Below are positions 17,468-27,100 of a stretch of 41,483 nucleotides of DNA, piece by piece. The translations under genes were made by a program, and so were the position numbers. This DNA is from CAZMCT01 sp964564785 (GTDB lineage: Bacteria > Planctomycetota > Phycisphaerae > UBA1845 > Fen-1342), in contig CAZMCT010000019.1 of the NCBI GenBank assembly GCA_964564785.1, positions 1-41,483 of the forward strand. The letters run 5' to 3'. The notes beneath the pieces are model-generated. The model made no database searches. It was not told the DNA's origin and saw only the letters and a program-made list of their open reading frames with translations. Every line of letters starts with the position of its first letter. Position 1 is the first letter of the stretch.

Positions 17468-17541
17468 GGGCCCATAGCTCAGCCGGTTAGAGCAGCGGAC
17501 TCATAATCTGCGGGTCGTTGGTTCGAATCCAACTGGGCCCA
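17468..17541 (+). tRNA. tRNA with CAU anticodon (elongator Met or Ile2)
   Basis: 74 bases fold as a full cloverleaf: acceptor GGGCCCA/TGGGCCC, D arm GCTC/GAGC, anticodon stem GCGGA/TCTGC with loop CTCATAA, a 5-nt variable region and T arm GTTGG-TTCGAAT-CCAAC. The discriminator base is A and the 3' CCA is not encoded. The anticodon is CAU. G1-C72 is paired, so it is not a typical bacterial initiator. Ile2 (lysidine-modified, reading AUA) and elongator Met share this anticodon, and sequence alone does not settle which it is. The GGGCCCA acceptor favours Ile2. Confidence 0.95.
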
Positions 17542-17790
17542 TCGCAGCGCGTTGAAAAACGGGGCTGGCTCCGCGCCAAGCCACCATCATGGCAGCGCCG
17601 ACAGCCGCGCTCGCCGTGCCGTTCTGCTGCTTCAACGCGCAACCAAGCGGGTGTGAGGCCGGCGCTTTCCGTCGCCGCGCGCCTGGTGCGGCGTCACCCC
17701 TGACGTGGGGCCGGCAAGCCCGGTCGCCAACGTGCCGCTCGAGCCCGCCCGCGCTTCCCCACCCGTGACCCGCGCGGCACAATCCGCCCG

Positions 17791-18858
17791 ATGCACCCGT
17801 ATATCGCGCAGCTCCCGCCCCCTGCTCCAGACTACCGCCGCTTTCTGGCCGTTCTCCGCCGCGAGCGGCCGGACCGCGTCCCGCTGATCGAGCTGGCCGT
17901 ACATCCGGCGGTCGTCGATGCCTTGCTGGGCGAGAACACGGCCGCGAGCAACACCCTGGATGCCGTTCGCCGCGCCCTTCGGCTCCAGCACCGCCTCGGC
18001 TACGACGTGGTGAAGGTCTCGGCCCCGATCCCCTTCCGCTTCACGCGCCAGACGACCGAGGACCGCTCGGGGCTCGGACCGGGCCAGCGCGAGTGGACCG
18101 ACGAGCACCACGGCCCGATCGCGACGCTCGCCGACATCGACCGCTATCCCTGGCCCACGCCGGAGTCGACCGATTTCACCCCGGTCGAGGCCGCGGCCGC
18201 CGACCTCCCGCCGGGCATGCGGCTGATCGGCTTCGCCGGCGGCGTGCTCGAATTCGCCATGGACCTTCTGGGCATGGAGCGGTTCCTAGTCGCCACGCGC
18301 CGCGAACCGGCGCTGGTCGCCGCGGTGGTCGAGCGTGTCGGCCGGTTGCTCTGCGGCGTGTTCGAGCGCTACTGCATGTTCGACTCGGTTTGTGCGCTGT
18401 GGCTCGGCGACGACTTGGGCCATAAGCACGGCACGCTGCTCGCGCCCGCGTGGCTGATCGAGCACATCGTGCCCTGGTACCGTCGCCTCGCCGACATCGC
18501 CCATGAGCACGGGCGACCGTTCCTGCTGCACACCTGCGGCAACACGGCCGCGGTCATGCCGGCCATCATCGAGACCGGCATCGACGCCAAGCACAGCTTC
18601 GAGGACGGGATCGAGCCGGTGGAGCGCTTCTACGACCGCTGGCACGAACGGGTCGCCGTGCTCGGCGGCGTGGATGTGCACCTGCTCGCGACCGGCACGC
18701 CGGACGTGATCCGGGCCCGCACGCGCGCGATCCTGGAATACGCGGCTCCCCGCGGCGGCTACGCGGCCGGCTCGGGCAACAGCATTCCCAATTACGTCCC
18801 GCCCGAGAGCTACGTGGCGATGATCGCGGCCGTGGCGGAGTACAACGGGGGGCGCTAG
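17791..18858 (+). CDS. Uroporphyrinogen decarboxylase (URO-D) family protein
   Basis: 355 aa with the URO-D/methyltransferase TIM-barrel pattern: RRERPDRVPLIEL near the start, GFAGGVLEFAMDLLGMERFL, then LWLGDDLGHKHG, PFLLHTCGNTAAVMP, AKHSFEDGIEPVE and LGGVDVHLLATGTPDVI. The HTCG..., GGVD and GSGNSIPN... blocks are typical of the non-heme members, which include corrinoid methyltransferases. True HemE usually has an N-terminal RQAGR motif, and this is absent. A haem role is therefore doubtful; C1 transfer or an uncharacterised decarboxylation is more likely. It is monocistronic. The 249-base gap after the tRNA (17542-17790) holds nothing I recognise, and no clear Shine-Dalgarno is seen. Confidence 0.85.
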   Translation: MHPYIAQLPPPAPDYRRFLAVLRRERPDRVPLIELAVHPAVVDALLGENTAASNTLDAVRRALRLQHRLGYDVVKVSAPIPFRFTRQTTEDRSGLGPGQREWTDEHHGPIATLADIDRYPWPTPESTDFTPVEAAAADLPPGMRLIGFAGGVLEFAMDLLGMERFLVATRREPALVAAVVERVGRLLCGVFERYCMFDSVCALWLGDDLGHKHGTLLAPAWLIEHIVPWYRRLADIAHEHGRPFLLHTCGNTAAVMPAIIETGIDAKHSFEDGIEPVERFYDRWHERVAVLGGVDVHLLATGTPDVIRARTRAILEYAAPRGGYAAGSGNSIPNYVPPESYVAMIAAVAEYNGGR

Positions 18859-18881
18859 GCAGCGGGCGCCGCCGCCGCGAC

Positions 18882-18944
18882 TGTTACTCCGACCGCCGCG
18901 CAGCGGCGCGGAGGAATCCGGCCACGGACGAGGAACCATTCCGA
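18882..18944. repeat. Degraded copy of the TGTCATTCC-family repeat
   Basis: CTCCGACCG...GGAGGAATCCGGCCACGGA and a terminal ATTCCGAG match the inner parts of the elements at 14553 and 21622, but the ends are eroded. It sits at the convergent 3' ends of the URO-D gene and the transglutaminase/beta-lactamase gene. Confidence 0.55.
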
Positions 18945-18966
18945 GTCGCCCCCCGCGCTCATCCGC

Positions 18967-18984
18967 CGTGTGCCACTGCCGTGT
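18967..18984. repeat. 18-bp repeat shared with 41418-41435
   Basis: CGTGTGCCACTGCCGTGT is identical at both sites, 22 kb apart. Both copies lie outside genes. Confidence 0.7.
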
Positions 18985-19018
18985 CGGCCGTGTTGTCGTC
19001 CGCGACGGCGGGCGGAAC

Positions 19019-21586
19019 TCACGGCCGCACCAGCAGCTCCTCGACCATGCTCCACATCTCCCGCCGCAGGTCCTCGACCTTTCCGTTGTCGTCCGGGTGC
19101 ACGCGGTTGGTCAGCACGATCGCGTACACGTTCGCCTTTGGCCAGATCCGCAGCGCCCCGCCCGTGTAGCCGGTGTGGCCGAAACACGCGGCATCGCCCA
19201 CCGCGTACATGTCCCACGAGAGGCCGCGCATCGCCGCCGCCCCCTTGCTGTTCATCCGTCCCTCCGTTTGCAAACGCGTCATTTCCTCGACCGCGGCTTC
19301 GCTGAGCACCCGCACGCCGAATCCGTGCCGCGCTCCGCGTGACAGCACCATCTGCGCGAAGCGCCCCAGGTCCTCCGCGGTCGAGAACAGCCCCGCGTTG
19401 CCCGCCACCCCGCCCGCCAGCGCCGCCAGCGGATCGTGCACCTGGCCGAGCAGGAACCCCCCGGGGCCGCGGCCGTGCTCCGCCCGCGTGCTCGGCACCA
19501 GCCGCGCCCGCAGATCCTCAGGCAGCTCGGCGTCAGCCGGCAGGAAACGCGTGTCCCGCATCCCCAACGGCTCGAACACGTTCGCCGCCGCGAACCGGTC
19601 CAGCGGCTCGCCCGCGACCGCCGCCACGATCTCGCCGCACAGAATCGCGTTGAGGCAGCTATACAGCACCTGCTCCCCCGCCGCGTGCAGCGGCGCCGTG
19701 TTTCGCACCCGCGCCCGCAACGCCGCCGGGCACGGGAATCCGTGCGTCTCCCGCAGTTCCCTCTGCGCGGCCGCGTCGAGGTACGCCGGCAATCCCGACG
19801 TGTGCGCCATCAGGTGCCGCACGGTGATCGCCCGCTTCGCGTCCGTATCAAACTCCGGCAGGTACTTCGCGACCGGGTCGTCCAGCCTCACCCGTCCGCG
19901 ATCCACCAGGATCATCAGGCTCGTGCCCACCGCCACCGGCTTCGTCAGCGACGCCACATCGAACACCGCGTCCGGCCGCATCGGCACGCGCTGCGGCTCC
20001 ATCGCCAGCCAGCCGTACGCCTTGCGCCACGTCCGAAAACCCCCGTCGCTGAGCCGCCCGATCTCGACGACCGCCCCGGGCACACCGCCCGCCGTCAGCA
20101 GCCGCGGCACGCGCGCGTCGCAGGCCTCCTCCATCGCCGGCAGCCCGCCCTCGATCGGAGTCGTCCGCAGCTCGAAATCCCAATCCCACTCGTCGTAGTA
20201 CAGGTTGTGCCCGTCGATCTCGACTTCGCCGCGCTGAAAGTCGCTCGGCTCGCTGCGGAAGCTGGTCTTCTCCGGGTACAGCGCGCGGCCGTAGTCGAGG
20301 TTCACGATCATCCGGTACGGATCCATCCGGCCGCAGAAGAACTCGCGCACCTCCGGGTCCGCGTGCTCCTGGAGGCCGTACGACGGGTCGGCCGGCAGCC
20401 AGCCCCACGGCGCGACGTAGAACTCGGCCCAGTCGTGCATGTTGAGGCCGTTCGGCAACGTTTCCCAGCCCGATTGCCAGCGGGCGGGGATGCCCGCCGC
20501 GCGGCAGAGCGTGATGAATGCCAGGGCCTGCACGCCGCAGTCGCCGCGGCCGGTTTCCAGGGCCTTGTCGGCCAGCGACGGAATCGTGCTGTACTCGACC
20601 TCGGCCGCGTACTTCACGTGCGCGCAGCACCAGCGAAAAATCTGCCGCGCCCGCCGCAACGGGTTCTCGTCCAGCGGCCCGATCTCCTCCAGCGCCCGCA
20701 TCACCAGCGGCGAAAACACGGCGTGCGGCGCTCGCTGCGCCGTGAACTCGATCGACAGCGGATCATTCGGCGGCGTCACTTGGGCCTGGGCCGCGTCGAG
20801 GGCCGGGCAGTACGCCGCCGTCGTGAACTCGAACTCGGCCGTGAATGTCAGCGGCGCGGCCGGGTCCTCAATCGTGCGCTCGAAATAAAGCGTGCGTTGC
20901 GGGTGGCCGTTGGGGGCCAGCTTGTATTCGTGCGGGTCGCTGGCGATCAGCTTTACGTCGCGCTGCTGGCGGTATTCCTGCGGGAAAGGCAGCCAGCAGC
21001 GGACGAGCGCGCCAGGCCGCGCCCGCGGGCTGCCCCCGCGGACCGTCAACTCGTAGCGCACGTGGTGCCGCACCGGGTGGACCTCCGGCGCTTCGGCGAC
21101 GCTCGCCTCACGAAGCAACCGCTCGAGGTGCGCGGGCAGGTTGAAATCCCAGCCGGCCGGGGACGGTCGCGGCGCCCGCCGAGTTCGGGCCTCTTCGCAG
21201 AACCGCCACAGGTTGGCTGGTTCGCGGTCGAAATACCAGAGCCGGCCGTCGAGCACACGATACTGTAACCCGCCCTGTTCGCGCCAGCGGTCGAGATCGG
21301 CCGCCGTCACGTCGGCAATGCTGCGGCGCACGGCGTCGAGCAGCGCTTCCGGCGTCTGATCGTAATCCAGCCGGAGGCGGCGAATGATCTCGAGCTGGAT
21401 CGCGGCCGGCGTCGTGACCGGTGCATCCGGGTCGGGAACGAGCGGCCGCAGGAGCGCTTCGGCCTCGGCCAGTTGCCCGGCGGCGATCCGCTCGCGGGCG
21501 GCATCGAGCGGCTCGTCGGCCAGAGCGCCGGCGGCGAGCAGCAGCATGGCGGCGATGATCAGCGTGGGGCGGGAGTGTCGAGTCAT
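19019..21586 (-). CDS. Secreted transglutaminase / class C beta-lactamase-like serine hydrolase fusion
   Basis: 855 aa from ATG 21586 (GGAGG 5 bases upstream; a GTG three bases earlier is too close). A signal peptide is present (RPTLIIAAMLLLAAGALA). Residues 25-110 are helical. About 150-290 look like a transglutaminase N-domain. The core has Cys350 in GRGDCGVQA, His384 in NMHDWAEFY and Asp400 in PADPSYG. From about 490 a serine-hydrolase (Pfam beta-lactamase) domain follows: Ser546-x-x-Lys549 in VASLTKPVAV, a Tyr motif in LYSCLN, and HTGYTGG near the C-terminus as the KTG equivalent. Both active sites look intact, so one exported chain carries a thiol and a serine catalyst. Such Ser hydrolases act on D-Ala peptides, esters or amides. 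The gene is bracketed by two TGTCATTCC-family repeats. Confidence 0.88.
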   Translation of the reverse strand: MTRHSRPTLIIAAMLLLAAGALADEPLDAARERIAAGQLAEAEALLRPLVPDPDAPVTTPAAIQLEIIRRLRLDYDQTPEALLDAVRRSIADVTAADLDRWREQGGLQYRVLDGRLWYFDREPANLWRFCEEARTRRAPRPSPAGWDFNLPAHLERLLREASVAEAPEVHPVRHHVRYELTVRGGSPRARPGALVRCWLPFPQEYRQQRDVKLIASDPHEYKLAPNGHPQRTLYFERTIEDPAAPLTFTAEFEFTTAAYCPALDAAQAQVTPPNDPLSIEFTAQRAPHAVFSPLVMRALEEIGPLDENPLRRARQIFRWCCAHVKYAAEVEYSTIPSLADKALETGRGDCGVQALAFITLCRAAGIPARWQSGWETLPNGLNMHDWAEFYVAPWGWLPADPSYGLQEHADPEVREFFCGRMDPYRMIVNLDYGRALYPEKTSFRSEPSDFQRGEVEIDGHNLYYDEWDWDFELRTTPIEGGLPAMEEACDARVPRLLTAGGVPGAVVEIGRLSDGGFRTWRKAYGWLAMEPQRVPMRPDAVFDVASLTKPVAVGTSLMILVDRGRVRLDDPVAKYLPEFDTDAKRAITVRHLMAHTSGLPAYLDAAAQRELRETHGFPCPAALRARVRNTAPLHAAGEQVLYSCLNAILCGEIVAAVAGEPLDRFAAANVFEPLGMRDTRFLPADAELPEDLRARLVPSTRAEHGRGPGGFLLGQVHDPLAALAGGVAGNAGLFSTAEDLGRFAQMVLSRGARHGFGVRVLSEAAVEEMTRLQTEGRMNSKGAAAMRGLSWDMYAVGDAACFGHTGYTGGALRIWPKANVYAIVLTNRVHPDDNGKVEDLRREMWSMVEELLVRP

Positions 21587-21621
21587 CACGGCCTCCGGGC
21601 AGACAAGAGCATTGATTTACT

Positions 21622-21815
21622 TGTCATTCCGAGCAGTTCGCAGGGGTGACCTGCATGGATTGACTTGTCATTCCGAGCAGGTCGCCGGGACGACCTGCGA
21701 GGAATCTGGCCACGGATGCGGTTCTCTTCCGCCTGGGAGCCTGCTCTCATCCGCGGCCGGCTTCCTCGTCGCTCCGCTCCTCGGAATGACAATCGCTGCG
21801 CTCCTCGGAATGACA
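21622..21815. repeat. TGTCATTCC...GGAATGACA dispersed element, compound copy 2
   Basis: Two left ends (TGTCATTCCGAGCAG at 21622 and 21666) and two right ends (CTCGGAATGACA ending at 21791 and 21815) nest symmetrically. Inside, GCGAGGAATCTGGCCACGGATG matches copy 1, and ATCCGCGGCCGGCTTCCTCG forms the other arm. It fills most of the 256-base gap 21587-21842. Confidence 0.8.
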
Positions 21816-21842
21816 GGTGCGGCGTCACTTCGTCCCGCTCCC

Positions 21843-22619
21843 TCACCCCGGCGCCTGCGGAAAGTGTGCATCGATCTCCGCCGTCGCCAGCTCGACCAGG
21901 AACGCCGTGATCCGCTCGCAGACCAGATCGAGGTAGCGTCGCCCCTTCTCGGCCGTCGCCCGCGAGGGGTCGCCGACGCCCGCGTGGTCGTTCAGCCGCG
22001 CGAAATCGCGGCTCGTCCGCACCCAGCCCTTCCGCAGCGCCTCCAGCCGCGCCGGCCGGGCCGCCCCGCTGCCCGCGTGCTCCAGCTCCACCAGCTCGGG
22101 GTACAGCGCGAGAGCGACCGACGTCTCCATCTCGCCCGCGTGGTCGTCGGCCGCCTCGAAGATCTCGCCCCAGCGGTCCCGCCCCACCGTCCACCAGTTG
22201 CACACGAACAGATGCACCGGCTGCTCGGACTGAAGCGCGCGCACCAGCGGCAGAAACTCGTTCCCGCCGTGGCCATTCAACAGCACGATCTTGCGGATTC
22301 CGTGCCGCAGGAGCGACGTTGCGATGTCGCGCACCATCGCATCGAGCACCGCCTGCGAAACGTGGATCGTCAACGGAAACGCCAGCAGGTTGCAATCCAC
22401 CCCGTACGGCAGCGGCGGCAGGCAGATCACGCGCGGGGCCCGCTCCCAGGCGGCCGCGCAGCACCGCCGCGCGATGTACGTCGTGTGCCGCAGGTCCTGC
22501 CCCTCCGGCAGGTGCAGGTTGTGGGCCTCCACCGCCGCGATCGGCAGCACCGCCACCTCGTACCGCCGCTGGCGAATCCGCCGCAGGTTCGTCGCCGTCA
22601 GGTCCCACTCGTCGATCAT
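21843..22619 (-). CDS. Creatininase family amidohydrolase
   Basis: 258 aa. The family's metal-site pattern is present: VEAHNLHLPEGQD (Glu, His and Asp at the spacing of the canonical EQHGPHLPLGTD), VLLNGHGGNE, and DDHAGEMETS with the acidic ligand. Members hydrolyse ring or linear amides (creatinine, formamidopyrimidines, the mycofactocin precursor peptide). The substituted EAHN in place of EQHG suggests a substrate other than creatinine. Its ATG overlaps the stop of the upstream phosphodiesterase gene by 4 bases (ATGA), so translation is coupled and the two products may share a pathway. No signal peptide is seen. Confidence 0.88.
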   Translation of the reverse strand: MIDEWDLTATNLRRIRQRRYEVAVLPIAAVEAHNLHLPEGQDLRHTTYIARRCCAAAWERAPRVICLPPLPYGVDCNLLAFPLTIHVSQAVLDAMVRDIATSLLRHGIRKIVLLNGHGGNEFLPLVRALQSEQPVHLFVCNWWTVGRDRWGEIFEAADDHAGEMETSVALALYPELVELEHAGSGAARPARLEALRKGWVRTSRDFARLNDHAGVGDPSRATAEKGRRYLDLVCERITAFLVELATAEIDAHFPQAPG

Positions 22620-24031
22620 CGCCGCACATCCGACCCGGCCACCGCAGCCAACAGTGAGCTCCCGCGCATGCCCTTCGGCACATCCAGCCCGAGCAGCTTC
22701 AGCACCGTCGGCGCCACGTCGTACAGCGTCGCGTCCCGCCGACCCGCCGGAACCCCCGGGCCGACCAGCGCGTGCATTCCGTCCGGCGCGTGGTTCGCCG
22801 CATCCGGCCCGGCCTCGGCCTCGAACACGAACAGCTCCGGATTACCCACAGCCGCCACGCTCCGCCAGCGCAGCCCGCCCAGGATCACGATCAGATCCGG
22901 CGGGCAGCCCTCCGTCGCCTGGTAAAGCTCCTCTGGCCGGTGAACGCGGTTTCCCATCGGCCGCCCTTCGGGATCCGCCAGCGCCTCGAGCTTGCGAGCG
23001 ATGTCGTCCCGCAGTCGTTCCACCTCCTCCGGCGGCACGATCCCCTGCGGCTCGCGACCCGCCCGATTGATGTACACCGCCCCCGTGTACCCGCCGTCGC
23101 CCCAGGCCCGTGTCCGCGACCAGTCCACGTCCGACAGCTCGAACCGCCGCCGCCCGGCCGGCGGCGTCTTCATCACCAGCAACCCCTCACGGATCAGCCA
23201 TTCGTTCAGACAGAACCCCCCCTCCAGCCGCTGCGCACCATGATCTGAAACCACCCACACCGCCGTCGTGTCCGAGTCCAGCTCGTCCAGCAGCTCACCG
23301 ATCAGTCGGTCGATCAGGATGTAATAGTCGTGGATCACGTCGCGGAACGGGTTGTCCGCCCGGTACAGCCGGTGCTCCGGGTCCATGCAATGCCAGAAGG
23401 CGTGTTGCAGTCGGTCGACGCCCATCTCGACCATCCAGAACAGGCTCCACGGCCGCGTTCGCACCAGGTGCCGGCAGACCTTGAACCGTTGCTCGGCCAT
23501 TTTGTAGATCTGCTCGAGCAGGGCGTGCTTCTGGTCCGGCCGGAAGCCCTCGACGTCGAGGATGTATTCGCCCACGAGCGCCGCCAGCTCCTCCCTCAGC
23601 TCCGGGGGGTGGGTGTAGGGGCTCTTGATGCTCGGCGTCAGAAAACACGTGATCTGGCAGCCGCGCGGTGGATGCACGATCGGAAACGTCTGCGGCACGC
23701 CCACCGTGATCGACGGCCGGCCGGCCCGCCCCACCAGGTCCCACAGGCGCGGCTGGCGGATGTCCAGGTTCGTGGCCAGCCCGAGGTTCTCGTACGTCCA
23801 GTCGCGCCGGCCGCGAAACCCGTACACCCCCAGCGCTCCCGGATCCTTGCCGCTGGCCATGCAGCTCCACGCAGGGACCGTGATCGGCGGGATGCAACTT
23901 TCCAGCCGCCCCCACATCCCGCGCTGCGTCAGTGCCCGCAGGTTCGGCAGGTCGCCCAGCCAGCGCTCGAAGGCCAGGTGGGGATCGCCGCAGTCGAGCC
24001 CGATGATCGCGACTCTCTCCACAGCAGCCAT
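22616..24031 (-). CDS. Alkaline phosphatase superfamily phosphodiesterase / nucleotide pyrophosphatase
   Basis: 471 aa from ATG 24031, with GAGG 6 bases upstream. AP-superfamily metal sites are visible: an N-terminal Asp in IIGLDCGDP, a Thr nucleophile in IPPITVPAW, MGVDRLQHAFW (Asp/His), VVSDHGAQ (Asp-His) and a late His in GMHALVGPG. This fits the type I phosphodiesterase/nucleotide pyrophosphatase group, which cleaves phosphodiesters or phosphonates. The N-terminus lacks a signal peptide, so it is probably cytoplasmic or exported by another route. It is the first gene of a two-gene unit with the creatininase. The 167-base gap to the next gene upstream holds no clear signal. Confidence 0.88.
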   Translation of the reverse strand: MAAVERVAIIGLDCGDPHLAFERWLGDLPNLRALTQRGMWGRLESCIPPITVPAWSCMASGKDPGALGVYGFRGRRDWTYENLGLATNLDIRQPRLWDLVGRAGRPSITVGVPQTFPIVHPPRGCQITCFLTPSIKSPYTHPPELREELAALVGEYILDVEGFRPDQKHALLEQIYKMAEQRFKVCRHLVRTRPWSLFWMVEMGVDRLQHAFWHCMDPEHRLYRADNPFRDVIHDYYILIDRLIGELLDELDSDTTAVWVVSDHGAQRLEGGFCLNEWLIREGLLVMKTPPAGRRRFELSDVDWSRTRAWGDGGYTGAVYINRAGREPQGIVPPEEVERLRDDIARKLEALADPEGRPMGNRVHRPEELYQATEGCPPDLIVILGGLRWRSVAAVGNPELFVFEAEAGPDAANHAPDGMHALVGPGVPAGRRDATLYDVAPTVLKLLGLDVPKGMRGSSLLAAVAGSDVRR

Positions 24032-24198
24032 GCGCTGCCTCAGGTCGGGGTGGCGCGGTCCGCGGCGGCGCAGCCGCGCAGGGCCGTGGCGGGCAGCTTA
24101 CCCGCGCACGCGCCGGCTCGCCAGCAGCGCACAGCGGGCGCCCCGCGGCCGGATGACCCCAGGACGCCCGCCGGAAAACGAACGTGGCCGCCGCGCCG

Positions 24199-27100
24199 CT
24201 ACGGTGCCGGGGTGAACAGCGCCACGAACGGGTTGATGTCGGCGAAGCCCGCCGCGCCGTCCAGGTTCACATCCGCCTGCGTCACGCTGCAATGGGGGAA
24301 CAGCAACGCGTAGCCCGCCGGGTTGGTCAGCGCCAGCACGAACGGATTGATGTCGGCGAACGTCACCGCTCCGTCGCAATCCATGTCGCCGACCGGGTAC
24401 TGCCCGGCGAGCAGCACCGGCGCCTCGCACGTGTTCCCGGCGCAGTCGCTGACCCGCACCGTGCCGTGCCCCACGAACCGCGCGTCGGTCAGGTCGACCG
24501 AATAGCGCACAATCGTGTCGCCGCCGACGAATGGATCCACCGTCAGCGTCAGATTCACCGCGCCGACCAGCTCGATCGCGCACACCCCGGTCGCCAGCGC
24601 CTCGGGCTCCGCGACCCGGCCGTCATACCGCTCGGGGAACGTCGGCGACGTGATCGTCACCGCCCACGCGTGCAGCACCCCGAAGTTGTTCACCGCATCG
24701 TCCGCGACGCGCAGGGTCCACGAGCCCGCGGCCGGCTGATTGTCGAGCGCCCACAGGATCGCCCCCCCCTCGGGCTGGTACTTGCCGGTGAAGGGCGCTT
24801 CCGACTCCGAGTCGGGAAGCGGCGCCGGCGCCTCGTCGTCCAGGACCGTGTCCCAGAAGTCGTTGCCGGTGTTGCCGATGTCGCTGAACAGCGCCAGCGT
24901 CTGTGGCGTCAGCAGCGTCACGTCCAGATCGTCGTCGAACCCGTGCCGGATGTTCAGCGTCAGGTCGACGTCCGCGATCACGTCAGTGTCCGCAATCACG
25001 ATCGTCGAGTTCGCGCCGCCAGGGTTGTTGTCGGGAATGGCCAGCGGCGGGTGCGTACTTACGTAACGCTTCGTCGTGCCGACACTTCCGCCGCAGGCCG
25101 GCGGCGTCGCGTCGATCTCGACCAGCGCGTACGACCGCCAGCCGCAACTGTCGGTCACGCGCACGTAGCCGCGGCCGTTCTGCCCGGGCGTCACCAGCCC
25201 AACCGTGAACGTCACCTCGGTCGCCCCATTCGGCGGGTCGGGCGTGACCGACACCAGTTGCAGGTTCTCACCGTACGGCGCCAGTGCGACCTCAGCAATG
25301 CCACCCGTGTCCGCGGCCGTGCCGTTGAACGTGTCGCTCACGAGGTCCACCGTCCCGCCGACCACCGGCAGTTCCTGGTCGGCCGAAGCGGCCGCCAGGC
25401 TCACCGGCACCAACGTCGTGTTGCCGGCCACGTCCCTGATCTCCACCGTTCCGCTGCCGGGCTGCGTCGGATCTACCAGCTCGACGCGGTAGTCCACGAT
25501 CTCGGCCCCGGGAGTGAAGTCGGTCAGCAGCGCCAGATTCGTCGCCCCGCTCGCCAGCGTCAGCGACGCGATCCCGCTGCCCGGGTCGAGGTCCGTCGCC
25601 CGACCGGCGTAGTGCTCGGGGCCGCACGGGCTCTTGAGGATCAGCGCCCAGCGACGCAGTTCCGAACGCGTGGTGCCCTGCAACCGGAAATCGCCGACGA
25701 ACAACGTCCAGTCGCCGGCCGCCTCGAGCCCGCCCAGCGCGAACAGGAGGTTGTCGCGGCGGTCGGTCGTGATCCCGTCGCCGATGAACTCGCCCCGGCC
25801 GTCGGGCTGGTGCAGTCCGATAAAGGGGATCGTGCCCAGCGCCGGCTCGAGGTGCGCATCGTCGGCCGCGGGCGCGTCGTCATCGAGGTAGATGGCGATC
25901 GTGTTCTTCGTCAACCCCACCGACTGCCGCTCCTCCATGCCGACGCGGTTGACCAGCGACGCCAGGGCGCCGTCCTTGGAGAGCGTGGCGGCGAGCCGGC
26001 CGAGGTCGCGGGTGTCGATGGTCAGCTCGGCCTCGACCTCGCCGACGCGGAAATCGTCGGGCACCGAGAGCACCGTGCTGATGCCCAGCGGGTCGGCGCT
26101 CGGGACGCCGGCCTGCACTTCCTGCACGATCCGCCGCACCCGATTCACGACGCCGACCGACGTTGGCCCGGTCGTGTCAGGCAGGCCGGCCAGGCTCACC
26201 GGCAGCGTGCACGTGTTGCCCTGTAGGTCGGTCACCAGCACGGTACCCGATCCGTTCTGGTTCGTGTCGATCAGCGTGACGCTGTATGCGACCGACGCGG
26301 CGCCGGGCTCGAACCCAGGCGGCAGGTTCAGCGTCACGTTCACGCCGTCCAGCAGCTCGATCGACGCGATGCCGGAGTCGAAGCCGCCGGCGTCGCTGGC
26401 CACGGCCGCGATTTCCTGCGGGCCCGCGAAGCTGCCCTGGAGCTCGAGCGTCCAGCCCACGAGCCGCGAGCCGCCGTTCTCGCTGCTCGAGTCGTCGCGG
26501 GCGTTGAGCGTCCAGTCGCCGAGCGTGGTACCCCCGTTGAGCGCGCTCAGCGGCGACTCGGGCAGCCACGCGCCCGTGTACGGCTCGTCACTGCTCAGCA
26601 GCGGCATCAGCTCCGTAGCAGAGTCGTCAAAGGTCGCGCTGCGGACGTTGAACGCACTCGAGCTGCCGCGATCCGTGAACAGCTCGACACTCGCCCCGCC
26701 CGGCGCGATCAGGAACACGTCCAGATCGGGCACCGACGTGGTCTCGAACGTGACCGTCACGTTCACGTCCGTGATCGTGGCGGCCTCGCCCAGCGTCAGC
26801 GTCGAGTTGATCCCCGGTCCGCCGGGCTCGTTGTCCGGGATGAACACGGGCTCGTGCAATGAGCGCAGCGTGCGGCGGGCGAACGTCGACCCGCTGCACA
26901 CCGGTGGCCGCACGTCGATCTGCACGACCGCGCAGGCCGTGTTACCCGCACAGTCCACCGCGATCACCTTGCCGAACCCGCTCTGGGCCGGATCCACCAG
27001 CTCGACGTCGAACGCCACGGCCGGGCTGGGCAGACTGCCCAGGTTCGTGATTTGCAGGTTGGTATCACCCACGAGGATCACGTTGCAGACCGCACTGTCC

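Noticed and set aside
17542..17790. Second tRNA or attachment site downstream of the tRNA-CAU gene
   Set aside because: No cloverleaf, no duplicated tRNA 3' end and no integrase in the window.
19436..21268. 610-codon plus-strand frame opposite the transglutaminase/beta-lactamase gene
   Set aside because: Same reasoning: the minus strand shows both catalytic sites and a signal peptide.
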